Source: Acidobacteriota bacterium (GTDB lineage Bacteria > Acidobacteriota > Terriglobia > Terriglobales > Acidobacteriaceae). Taken from it: DNA of 9,497 bases. How positions within the stretch are numbered: the first letter of the stretch is position 1; the number at the start of each line of letters is the position of its first letter. The DNA is taken from positions 1-9,497 of the forward strand of contig JAJXZK010000405.1 of assembly GCA_021780095.1 (NCBI GenBank). The letters are read 5' to 3'. A program made the position numbers and the translations under genes. The notes under the pieces were generated by a model. The model ran no database searches. It saw only the letters and a program-made list of their open reading frames with translations, and was not told the DNA's origin. This document shows, piece by piece, positions 1 to 5,607 of this stretch.

Positions 1-174
1 CGCAGCGGCGCCGCCGGCTTCGGGCGATTCGGCAATCTTCTTCAGCAGATCATTCTTGTAGTAAAGCTCGCGCTCCCTGGCTCGCGTGCCGGTCCATGCC
101 GCCACACCAAGGAAAGTGAAAAGTGCAATGCTGCCAATGCTCAACCATACAAATACGGCTACGTCCGCGCCCAT
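1..174 (-). CDS. Small membrane protein of unknown function, N-terminal part only
   Basis: The minus strand reads from an ATG at 174 through 58 open codons to the window edge, so the C-terminus is missing. An excellent Shine-Dalgarno (AAAGGAGG, minus strand, 188-181) lies 6 bases before the ATG and fixes the start. Residues about 5-27 form one hydrophobic segment (VAVFVWLSIGSIALFTFLGV), with few charges before it. A charged stretch follows (RARERELYYKNDLLKKIAES) that looks like a short amphipathic or coiled-coil region, then an Ala/Gly-rich piece. This suggests a bitopic or small multi-helix inner-membrane protein with a cytoplasmic linker. It is transcribed divergently from the ECF sigma gene, so the two promoters share about 157 bases. 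I recall similar small membrane proteins in Acidobacteriota but cannot name the family. The existence of the gene is well supported; its function is unknown. Confidence 0.72.
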   Translation of the reverse strand, partial: MGADVAVFVWLSIGSIALFTFLGVAAWTGTRARERELYYKNDLLKKIAESPEAGGAAA

Positions 175-331
175 GGGAGTCCTCCTTTAAGAACTGCTAC
201 CGGTGGAATTTCTCGCTACATTGGGTGGGACAGACTAGAGTTATCTCCGGTTGCATTTTCTTTTGGCAGAAGTGCAAGAAAGAAAACGCAACCGCGGGGA
301 GCGGAGCGGAGTCGTACCGACTGTGAGCCGA

Positions 332-931
332 ATGAGCGTCAGCCCGATGAGCCCAACCGAAGATCAAGCCGATGTGGCCAGAGTGCTTGCCGGGGAGATT
401 GCCGCGTTCGAAGGGATTGTGCGGCGCTGGCAAAGTCCGCTGATCAATCTGGCGTATCGATTTTGCCGCGACCGCGGGCGGGCGGAAGAGATGGCGCAGG
501 AAGCGTTTCTGCGGGCCTATCGCGGCTTGCCGAAATGGCGCGGGGACTCTGCATTTTCTACCTGGCTGTTTGCCTTGGCCACCAACCTATATAGGTCGGA
601 GCTGCGGCGAATTCCTGCCGGCGCAATGCCGCTGGAAGATATAGCGGAACCCAGAGATCCACGCGCGTTTGACGGCGGCCTGGAAGAATTGGATCGTGAC
701 CGGGCGGTGCGCCGTGCGGTCGATACGCTGCCGGCAAAATATCGCGAGGCGTTGATCTGCTTTTATTTTCAGGAAATGGATGTTCCCACCGCCGCGGCTG
801 GACTGGGAATCGCCGAGGGAACTCTGAAGGCGAGATTGTTCCGTGGGCGCAAGATGCTGGAAAGCAAGCTGCCCCGGTTGCTGGATGCGCGCGAGAGCCA
901 TGCGTACGCGTATCCGAAGGAGACCGCATGA
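332..931 (+). CDS. RNA polymerase sigma factor, ECF (sigma-70) family
   Basis: This 199-residue protein is a group 4 (extracytoplasmic function) sigma factor, which directs core RNA polymerase to GGAAC/GTC-type promoters. Region 2 spans about residues 25-93: FEGIVRRWQ, then AEEMAQEAFLRAYR, then WRGDSAFSTWLFALATNLYR, matching the core-binding and -10-recognition helices. Region 4 spans about 128-184: DTLPAKYREALICFYFQ followed by the helix-turn-helix AAAGLGIAEGTLKARLFRGRK that contacts the -35. Length is typical for the class. The start is uncertain. The ATG at 332 and the ATG at 347 both give a normal N-terminus. A GTG at 323 has GGAG 11 bases upstream. A TTG at 251 would add an atypical basic extension. 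The stop overlaps the downstream ATG (ATGA), implying one transcript and translational coupling with the putative anti-sigma gene. Which stimulus or regulon it serves cannot be read from sequence. Confidence 0.93.
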   Translation: MSVSPMSPTEDQADVARVLAGEIAAFEGIVRRWQSPLINLAYRFCRDRGRAEEMAQEAFLRAYRGLPKWRGDSAFSTWLFALATNLYRSELRRIPAGAMPLEDIAEPRDPRAFDGGLEELDRDRAVRRAVDTLPAKYREALICFYFQEMDVPTAAAGLGIAEGTLKARLFRGRKMLESKLPRLLDARESHAYAYPKETA

Positions 932-1320
932 ACGACCATGAGCTGGATCAAATTTTGACGGAGAGGGATGAAATCGTGCCGTCGTCCGGTTTTGTCGCCT
1001 CGGTGATGGAAGCCGTGCAACAGGAAGCGGCTGCGCCCGCGCCGATTCCATTTCCATGGAAGTGGGCGCTGCCCGGCTTGATCGTGAGCGTGGCCATGGC
1101 GATGGGAATGATTGGGCGCTGGTTGTATTCGGGGGCGCGCGTCAGCCACTCCGTTCATCCGGTCGCAACTGGATTGCCGATGGAGACGTTTGCATCCTCA
1201 CTGCCGCAGGTACACATTGCGGTCTCCACCCTGGTGGCGCTGGAGTGGAGCGCGTTGGCGTTGCTGGTGAGCTTTGCCGCGGCGTGGTTTTCCATGCGAA
1301 TCGCGGGTGTTCGAGAATAA
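928..1320 (+). CDS. Two-helix membrane protein, putative anti-sigma factor
   Basis: The 130-residue product starts at an ATG overlapping the sigma stop (ATGA), with AAGGAG at 917-922, 5 bases upstream. Residues 1-42 are a soluble acidic N-terminus (DELDQ-like start, then VPSSGFVASVMEAVQQE), which would face the cytoplasm and could bind the sigma factor. Residues about 46-67 are a first membrane helix (WALPGLIVSVAMAMGMIG). A loop of about 35 residues follows, and residues about 103-124 form a second helix (ALEWSALALLVSFAAAWF). There are no cysteines, so this is not a ZAS-type zinc anti-sigma (no HxxxCxxC). The role is inferred mainly from position: membrane partners of ECF sigma factors are usually encoded immediately downstream and coupled in this way. 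It could instead be an unrelated membrane protein. No terminator with a T-run follows it; only a TGCAAC/GTTGCA hairpin at 1335-1351 is seen. Confidence 0.8.
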   Translation: MNDHELDQILTERDEIVPSSGFVASVMEAVQQEAAAPAPIPFPWKWALPGLIVSVAMAMGMIGRWLYSGARVSHSVHPVATGLPMETFASSLPQVHIAVSTLVALEWSALALLVSFAAAWFSMRIAGVRE

Positions 1321-1419
1321 TACCGGCGAATCGCTGCAACGCGTAGTTGCACGCAGCCCTTCCGACCGACAATTGAACGATCCAGCGAGACGACTCTTCT
1401 CCACGCAGGGGTTGCCTGT

Positions 1420-1435
1420 CGATCGAAGACGATCG
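1420..1435. repeat. Tight hairpin (CGATCG-AAGA-CGATCG) in the gap after the anti-sigma gene
   Basis: Two copies of CGATCG flank an AAGA tetraloop. The stem extends outward by a T-G wobble and a G-C pair (1418-1437), giving 8 pairs. It lies in the 278-base non-coding gap 1321-1598, in which I see no credible gene. It is not followed by a T-run, so it is not a standard intrinsic terminator. It may be a processing site or a protein-binding palindrome, since each CGATCG is itself palindromic. Confidence 0.45.
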
Positions 1436-1598
1436 GCGAATTCATTTCCAGTGGTTCCAACTCAGCATCACGCGTTCGGGTGCCTTTGCAGGTTCGCCAA
1501 CGTCTATCTAGTAGGGCACAATTGCGAGCCAGTCATCGCAGCCGGCCCACGTCTTGACGCCGCCTTGACGGCAAAACCGTATTTCAGGAGTTAGAGCA

Positions 1599-2222
1599 AT
1601 GAATATGATTCACTTACGTTCCTGTGCTTTGGGAATTGCAGCCGCAGTGGTTTCACTCCCTATGTATGCATCGATGCAGGCCCAGCCACAAAATTTGAAT
1701 CTTGTCAGCGCCAACGCCGAATTGACCCGGGCGATAGATGCGAAGTCGGCACGACAGGGGCAGGGTGTAACGGCGAAGCTTACCTCCAATGTGAAAAGTG
1801 AAGGCCAGACAGACTTGCCGAGAGGCGCCATCCTGATGGGCAAAGTGGAGCAGGTGCAGAACGCCTATGCAAATGGGGAGAAGTCGAAAATCAGCATCGT
1901 GTTCAACGAAGCCAGGTTGACCAGTGGTCGCAAGGTGCCCATCAAGGCGACGCTGCTGGCTGCCTATCCGCCCGCGCCGATGGGTGTGGCGCAAAGCACC
2001 AGTTCCTACATGATGGTGCAGCCGCGCCATATTCCAAACGATGAGAGGATTCAGCAGGATCCTGGCACGCTCAGTCATGTCATGATGAAGAGCTCAGTGC
2101 AAAGCGATGTGTCCGGCGTCTTCCTTAGTAAGAAGCACAACATCAATCTGAGTCGCGGCACGCGTTTCCAACTGGCGATTGCTCCGGAGACAGAATCAAT
2201 GTCGACTGCGAGCGGATCGTAA
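1599..2222 (+). CDS. Exported protein of unknown function, with a VirB10/TrbI-like beta segment
   Basis: The 207-residue protein starts at an ATG preceded by AGGAG (1586-1590), 8 bases upstream. Residues 1-28 form a signal peptide (basic start, hydrophobic CALGIAAAVVSL, likely cleavage after MQA at 28). The middle part, residues about 57-122, reads GVTAKLTSNVKSEGQTDLPRG, then AILMGKVEQVQ, then SKISIVFNEARLTSGRKVPI. This pattern (a strand, 'LPRGA-L-GKV', then 'I-FNEA-L-SGR-VPI') resembles the beta-rich domain of TrbI/VirB10-like proteins and of single-domain relatives found in soil bacteria. Residues 123-185 are less ordered and Met/Ser-rich, and a final strand (GTRFQLAIA) precedes a Ser-rich tail. 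No lipobox is present. It is flanked by gaps of 278 and about 320 bases, so it is probably monocistronic. No type IV secretion genes accompany it, so a conjugation role is unlikely and its function remains unknown. Confidence 0.82.
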   Translation: MNMIHLRSCALGIAAAVVSLPMYASMQAQPQNLNLVSANAELTRAIDAKSARQGQGVTAKLTSNVKSEGQTDLPRGAILMGKVEQVQNAYANGEKSKISIVFNEARLTSGRKVPIKATLLAAYPPAPMGVAQSTSSYMMVQPRHIPNDERIQQDPGTLSHVMMKSSVQSDVSGVFLSKKHNINLSRGTRFQLAIAPETESMSTASGS

Positions 2223-2541
2223 GTTGTAAGTTCGACGCGGGTGCACTCTGGCAGTTTCCGCGCTCCGTCGGTTAATCCGGATGCGCCGCCCTGTTCGCGG
2301 CCATCTGGGTTAAGCTGTCTTTGCTGTCAATCCTTATCTCCGACACGTTCTCCGACGCAGAGTGGAGCCTCCGAGGGGTGAGAAAACGGAAGAGGACCGG
2401 CGGATAAAAAACGCAGGGATAAATTGGGCCTCTGCGTCTTCTGTTTTTTGCGCAATTTTTTCTGCTGGGTTTTCCTGAAATGTGGTTCAATTGCTGGTGC
2501 AAATTCTGACGAAACATTTCTGGTGACAATTGCGAAGTCCA
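2223..2541. other. Non-coding gap of about 320 bases between two exported-protein genes
   Basis: I find no credible gene here. The first half is GC-rich and carries no obvious signal. The second half is AT-richer and contains the terminator-like hairpin listed at 2411-2449 and further T-runs (around 2456-2461 and 2470-2474). The promoter of the downstream gene should lie in the last 80 bases, but no -35/-10 pair stands out. Confidence 0.55.
2411..2449 (+). terminator. Probable intrinsic terminator after the first exported-protein gene
   Basis: The arms ACGCAG (2411-2416) and CTGCGT (2432-2437) pair perfectly, with GG/CC adding two more pairs across a one-base bulge. The loop is about 10 bases. 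The 3' arm is followed by CTTCTG and then six Ts (2443-2448). Five As precede the 5' arm, so it could also work weakly on the minus strand. The 6-base offset of the T-run from the stem is longer than ideal. It lies 190 bases after the upstream stop. Confidence 0.42.
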
Positions 2542-3126
2542 ATGGCGCGAAGCATTCTTAGAGTTCTCTGCTTCACCTTTCTCAGCGCCGCACTGACGGC
2601 GTCGATGCGTGGCCAGCAGGCCCCCTCAAGCGCGAACGCCGTCAACTTTCCCAGCGGAAATCCTGGAGTCTACGTACAGGATGGAGGCGATTGGCAGGAG
2701 ATTGCCCCGGCGTCGCCAACCAAGGTGAAAGCGAAGCATGCGTTTGCCAGTTCGCTCACGTATGGTGCGGTAGCGGCGCCCGTGGTGGCCATCTATCCTG
2801 GCGCACACGCTCAGGTGCAACTGCGCGGTGCTCGACCACGGATCTGCGTCTATCACGTCATGACGCCGAATGCTCCTCTTCTGGTTCGCCTAGTCGAAAA
2901 GAAAGATTCGCGAGAACTCGACAGCGGGCACATTCGCGCTTCGCTGACAGGATCGGGGCATCAGGCCGTGGCCGATGCAGGGATTGTGGTGCCGACCACC
3001 ACTCGTCAGTCGGAGGATCATGTCATTCTTCTCGAGCCCCAGAGCGATCTGGTTCCCGGTGAATATGCCGTGATGTTCGGTGCTCAAAATCTGGCCATAT
3101 TGGATTTCGGTTTGGCGGTTCCGTAG
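2542..3126 (+). CDS. Exported protein of unknown function
   Basis: The product is 194 residues from the ATG at 2542. A TTG four codons upstream (2530) has no better ribosome site and is not preferred. No strong Shine-Dalgarno precedes the ATG; GGTGAC at 2522-2527 is 14 bases away. Residues 1-25 form a signal peptide (RSILRVLCFTFLSAALTA, ending near MRGQQ). The mature part has two blocks. Residues about 40-90 contain PGVYVQDGGDWQEIAP. Residues about 90-193 look like beta-strands (AQVQLRG, ICVYHVM, PLLVRLVEKKDSRELDSG, VILLEPQSDLVPGEYAVMFG) and end in AILDFGLAVP. The 'PGEYAV...LDFGL' ending fits a small beta-sandwich that displays a final strand. I recall similar orphan exported proteins in Acidobacteriota but cannot name a domain. 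It lies 105 bases before another exported-protein gene on the same strand. Confidence 0.8.
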   Translation: MARSILRVLCFTFLSAALTASMRGQQAPSSANAVNFPSGNPGVYVQDGGDWQEIAPASPTKVKAKHAFASSLTYGAVAAPVVAIYPGAHAQVQLRGARPRICVYHVMTPNAPLLVRLVEKKDSRELDSGHIRASLTGSGHQAVADAGIVVPTTTRQSEDHVILLEPQSDLVPGEYAVMFGAQNLAILDFGLAVP

Positions 3127-3203
3127 CGAGAATGTCGATTCGTTTATCTGAGGATTGAGACAGGAAGTTCACGATTCGATCATGGTAGCCGAGCCGCTTC
3201 AGG

Positions 3204-3209
3204 TACACT
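3204..3209 (+). promoter_or_regulatory. Possible -10 element (TACACT) before the 3232 gene
   Basis: TACACT lies 22 bases upstream of the GTG start of the next gene, leaving room for a short leader containing the GGAGAG Shine-Dalgarno at 3220-3225. No -35 consensus lies at the proper distance, so this is only a weak candidate. Confidence 0.22.
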
Positions 3210-3231
3210 GGTCGCGACTGGAGAGATCAAC

Positions 3232-3732
3232 GTGAGAAAGAACTTGGCGGCAATCCTATTGTTGAGCGGGCTGACCGGTGCGGCCTACGCTCAGCAGGCT
3301 CCTCCACTGTTATTGCACGCGGCAACCTGTCTGGCGTCGAAGAAACAGTTGCCGACTTCTCCAGGGACCGAGCTCAGCCTGGGGGTCTGGACGGATACGA
3401 AAAGCTATCCAGGAAAGAAAGTTCTTTACCTGGTGGCGACGACGGGCTCGAATCACTCGGCTGGCCAGGTGTATTCCATCTTCTACACGGAATATCACCA
3501 TCATCAAATGTTCGACATTCAAAACGGAACCACTTTCGTCGAGTCGACGGATGGTAAAGGGACCATCAATTACGTGGTGCCGCCGATCGGGCTCGCGGAT
3601 GCGGAACCATCGTTCACCGCAGCTATTCAGCAGCTAAATTCGCAACCGCGCTATACGGTGACTGCCGCGGAAATCAGCGGGCCGATGAAACATACGACAT
3701 GCAGGTCATACGTCGATAACGACCAGCCATAG
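3232..3732 (+). CDS. Small exported protein of unknown function with two cysteines
   Basis: The 166-residue product starts at GTG (3232), supported by GGAGAG at 3220-3225, 6 bases upstream. The signal peptide follows at once: MRKNLAAILLLSGLTG, with cleavage after AYA at residue 20 before QQAPP. The mature protein has exactly two cysteines, C33 and C157, near its two ends, which could form a disulfide in the periplasm. The central part alternates strands and turns (VLYLVATTGSN, QVYSIFYTEY, then HHHQMFDIQNGTTFVESTDG, then GTINYVVPP), suggesting a compact beta fold. Three consecutive histidines occur at 89-91. No enzyme motif is visible and I do not recognise the family. The gene ends 14 bases before the REP-like palindrome that precedes tgt. 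Confidence 0.8.
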   Translation: MRKNLAAILLLSGLTGAAYAQQAPPLLLHAATCLASKKQLPTSPGTELSLGVWTDTKSYPGKKVLYLVATTGSNHSAGQVYSIFYTEYHHHQMFDIQNGTTFVESTDGKGTINYVVPPIGLADAEPSFTAAIQQLNSQPRYTVTAAEISGPMKHTTCRSYVDNDQP

Positions 3733-3746
3733 CGGCGCGTTTTTAT

Positions 3747-3790
3747 CCCACATCTGTCGCTGCGGCGACCTGCGGCGGACGAGATGTGGG
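3747..3790. repeat. REP-like palindromic element with nested hairpin
   Basis: The outer arms CCCACATCT (3747-3755) and AGATGTGGG (3782-3790) pair perfectly over 9 bases. Inside them a second perfect hairpin, GTCGC-TGCG-GCGAC (3756-3769), abuts the left arm, followed by a GC-rich spacer (3770-3781). A T-run lies before the element, not after it, so it is not a plus-strand terminator; on the minus strand the arm is followed by A-rich sequence. Size, nested palindrome and position between genes fit an extragenic repeat of REP type. I recall sequences like AGATGTGGGGCACC recurring between genes in Acidobacteriota, but only one copy is present here. Confidence 0.6.
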
Positions 3791-3837
3791 GCACCCAGGT
3801 AAAATTTTCGTCTCGAAATTTATCGCCCCGCTCCCCA

Positions 3838-3843
3838 TACAAT
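3838..3843 (+). promoter_or_regulatory. Candidate -10 box (TACAAT) for tgt
   Basis: TACAAT differs from the TATAAT consensus at one base and sits 9 bases before the tgt ATG. No clear -35 is found 16-18 bases upstream (GAAATT lies there). If used, transcription would begin around 3850 and give a leader of only a few bases. The match may be chance in an AT-richer patch. Confidence 0.28.
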
Positions 3844-3852
3844 TCAGGAAGC

Positions 3853-5007
3853 ATGTCGCTTTCCTTCAGCGTTCAATCTACACACGGCACGGCGCGGCGC
3901 GGGACCATGACGCTGCCGCACGGCGTGGTGGAAACTCCCATCTTTATGCCGGTTGGAACGGCAGCCACGGTGAAGGCGGTGCCGCAGAGCGTGCTGGAGC
4001 AAATCCACACGCAGATTCTCCTGGGCAATACGTATCACTTGTATCTGCGACCGGGGCATGAGCGCATTCGCCGCCTGGGCGGCCTGCACAAGTTTATGAG
4101 CTGGCCGCATCCGATTCTGACGGATTCCGGCGGCTTTCAGGTATTCAGCCTGAACCATCTGCGCAAGGTGACGGAAGACGGCGTCGAGTTTCGTTCGCAC
4201 ATCGACGGCTCCCTGCACTTTTTTTCGCCGGAGCATTCGATGGAGGTGCAACTGGCGCTGGGCGCGGATATTGCCATGGTGTTCGATGAGTGCACGGAAT
4301 ATCCGGCCACGCGGGAACGAGCGCGCAGCTCGCTGGACCTGACGATGCGCTGGGCGCGCCGCAGCCGCGACTATTTTTATGCTCATGCGGAAGAGGTTCC
4401 CTGGTTTGCTGAACTTGGCGGGAAGACTCCCAGCCTATTTGGAATTGTGCAGGGCGGCATGTACGAAGATTTGCGGCGCGAATCGGCCGGGCGGCTGGTT
4501 GAATTGGACCTGCCGGGCTATGCCATTGGCGGATTAAGTGTCGGCGAGCCGCGGGAACATACTCGGGCGGTGATTGCGTCAACGCTGCCGCTGTTGCCGG
4601 CGGACAAGCCGCGCTATGTGATGGGCGTGGGTTATCCCGATGAAATTGTCGAGTATGCCGCGATGGGCGTGGACATGATGGATTGCGTGCTGCCGACGCG
4701 GGCGGCGCGTCACGGCCTGCTGTTTACCAGCGAAGGCCGGATGAACATCAAGAACCAGCAATATGCTGAAGACCAGAACCCTCCTGATTCATCCTGCGGT
4801 TGCATGGTGTGCGCGCGCTATACCCGAGCCTATCTACGACACCTTGCCATGTCGAAAGAGCCGTTGGGCGGGGCGCTGAACAGCATCCATAATCTGTATG
4901 CCTACCTTGACACGATGCGGTCGGTACGCGATGCTATTTCCCTAGGTGCGCTGGACGATCTGGTGGCGCGAACGCGGGGACGCGCCCGCCAACATGATGT
5001 AAGCTAG
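3853..5007 (+). CDS. tgt: tRNA-guanine transglycosylase (queuine/preQ1 tRNA-ribosyltransferase)
   Basis: Tgt exchanges guanine-34 in the GUN anticodons of tRNA-Asp, -Asn, -His and -Tyr for preQ1, the first tRNA-bound step to queuosine. The 384-residue length is standard. Landmarks, with Zymomonas mobilis equivalents from the known family: DSGGFQVFSL with D91 (Asp102, general acid/base); MVFDECT with D145 and C147 (Asp156/Cys158, base recognition); GIVQGG at 197-202; GGLSVGEPREHT at 226-237; and MDCVLPTR with D277 (Asp280, the covalent nucleophile). Zinc ligands are C315, C317, C320 and H346 (CGCMVC ... SIHN). All key residues are present. The ATG at 3853 gives the usual N-terminus (short lead, then ARRGTMTLPHGVVETPIFMPVGT split across two strands). 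An upstream in-frame ATG at 3784 lies inside the palindromic repeat and is rejected. AGGA lies only 3 bases before the ATG. tgt preceding yajC-secD-secF is a widely conserved order. Confidence 0.97.
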   Translation: MSLSFSVQSTHGTARRGTMTLPHGVVETPIFMPVGTAATVKAVPQSVLEQIHTQILLGNTYHLYLRPGHERIRRLGGLHKFMSWPHPILTDSGGFQVFSLNHLRKVTEDGVEFRSHIDGSLHFFSPEHSMEVQLALGADIAMVFDECTEYPATRERARSSLDLTMRWARRSRDYFYAHAEEVPWFAELGGKTPSLFGIVQGGMYEDLRRESAGRLVELDLPGYAIGGLSVGEPREHTRAVIASTLPLLPADKPRYVMGVGYPDEIVEYAAMGVDMMDCVLPTRAARHGLLFTSEGRMNIKNQQYAEDQNPPDSSCGCMVCARYTRAYLRHLAMSKEPLGGALNSIHNLYAYLDTMRSVRDAISLGALDDLVARTRGRARQHDVS

Positions 5008-5055
5008 AAGATTCAGGGAAATATTCAGACGGTTTGTATCAGGTGGTCTGCGGTA

Positions 5056-5117
5056 CTCCCGCTAAGAGAATAGATGCAGGTAATGGAAACGGGAGCAGCA
5101 GGCAGGGTTCCGTTTTC
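5056..5117 (+). promoter_or_regulatory. Mutually exclusive hairpins between tgt and yajC, possible leader or attenuator
   Basis: CTCCCG (5056-5061) can pair with CGGGAG (5090-5095). Alternatively GGAAACGG (5085-5092) can pair with CCGTTTTC (5110-5117) in 8 pairs including one G-U. The two pairings share bases 5090-5092 and so cannot coexist. No long T-run follows the second hairpin. The 223-base gap holds no credible gene besides this, and I see no confident promoter in it. Confidence 0.28.
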
Positions 5118-5230
5118 GATACTTTGTGCGTGGGCTGGACTGGGCACGCGCAGGAATTCAAATCGCAGGACCCTCGGCCCCGCCTCCTAAGAAAAGACTG
5201 GATGCCGCAAGACAAGAGGAAACGTATCGC

Positions 5231-5545
5231 ATGGCAAGCCTTGTGTTGTTCGCCGCGAACCCGCTGCAAAGCCTGACCACGTTCGCACCTTTCATCCTGA
5301 TTTTTGTTGTTTTCTATATGTTTATGATTCGTCCCGGCCAGCGGCGGCAGAAAACCTGGCAGGAGATGCTGTCCAAGTTGAAGTCGGGCGATCGAGTGAC
5401 AACCACAGGCGGCATTCGAGGCGTGATTCTCTCCGTCAAGGACGATGTCGTTCAAATCCGGGTAGCGCCGGACAATATCAAGCTGGAAGTCGTCAAATCC
5501 GCCATCGCCAGCGTGACCACCGCTGAGGATGAAGCCAAGTCATGA
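5231..5545 (+). CDS. yajC: Sec translocase accessory subunit YajC
   Basis: YajC is a small inner-membrane protein that associates with SecD and SecF in the accessory complex of the SecYEG translocon. The 104-residue product matches the usual size. A short periplasmic N-terminus (ending NPLQSLTTF) leads to one membrane helix at about 17-33 (APFILIFVVFYMFMI). The family signature follows: RPGQRRQK at 34-41, then LKSGDRVTTTGGIRGVI at 50-66, which begins the cytoplasmic beta domain, then VQIRV and the KLEVVKSAIASV strand. The start is fixed by AGAGGA at 5215-5220, 10 bases upstream, and by the family N-terminus. A longer in-frame reading from GTG 5126 would add 35 unrelated residues. The gene lies directly ahead of secD, as expected, and its stop overlaps the start of a 21-codon ORF (5542-5607). 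Confidence 0.95.
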   Translation: MASLVLFAANPLQSLTTFAPFILIFVVFYMFMIRPGQRRQKTWQEMLSKLKSGDRVTTTGGIRGVILSVKDDVVQIRVAPDNIKLEVVKSAIASVTTAEDEAKS

Positions 5546-5607
5546 AGCGCACGATCCGTACCATCCAAACACAATTCCATACCATCCCTGTACACCCAAA
5601 TGCGTAA
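5542..5607 (+). CDS. Candidate 21-codon coupling or leader ORF between yajC and secD
   Basis: An ATG at 5542 overlaps the yajC stop (ATGA). It opens a 21-codon frame that reads across the secD start and ends at TAA 5605-5607, 3 bases past the secD ATG (5600-5602). GAGGA (5525-5529) lies 12 bases upstream. The peptide is basic with a Thr-Ile theme (begins MKRTIRTIQTQF, ends PVHPNA) and has no membrane segment. secD has no Shine-Dalgarno of its own: the bases before its ATG are pyrimidine-rich. Ribosomes ending at the TAA could therefore re-initiate on secD. The 8-mer TACCATCC occurs twice, at 5559 and 5580, exactly 21 bases apart. The overlaps are seen directly; translation of the ORF and its role are inference, and chance is possible at this length. 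Confidence 0.35.
   Translation: MKRTIRTIQTQFHTIPVHPNA

Noticed and set aside
251..331. N-terminal extension of the ECF sigma factor from a TTG at 251
   Set aside because: It would add 27 basic residues not typical of the family, from a rare start codon without a ribosome site.
1554..1583. TTGACG boxes (1554 and 1565) as a sigma-70 promoter for the 1599 gene
   Set aside because: Any matching -10 would lie on or just before the AGGAG ribosome site, leaving no room for a leader. The repeated TTGACG is noted but probably not a promoter.
1274..1594. Possible 106-codon gene filling the gap after the anti-sigma gene
   Set aside because: It overlaps the anti-sigma gene, has no ribosome site, and its translation is Arg/Ser/Pro-rich with no structure.
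3747..3790. Intrinsic terminator for the 3232 gene
   Set aside because: The T-run lies upstream of the palindrome; none follows the 3' arm on either strand.
5126..5230. Extended YajC start at GTG 5126
   Set aside because: The extra 35 residues lack family similarity, whereas ATG 5231 has a good ribosome site and gives the standard YajC length.
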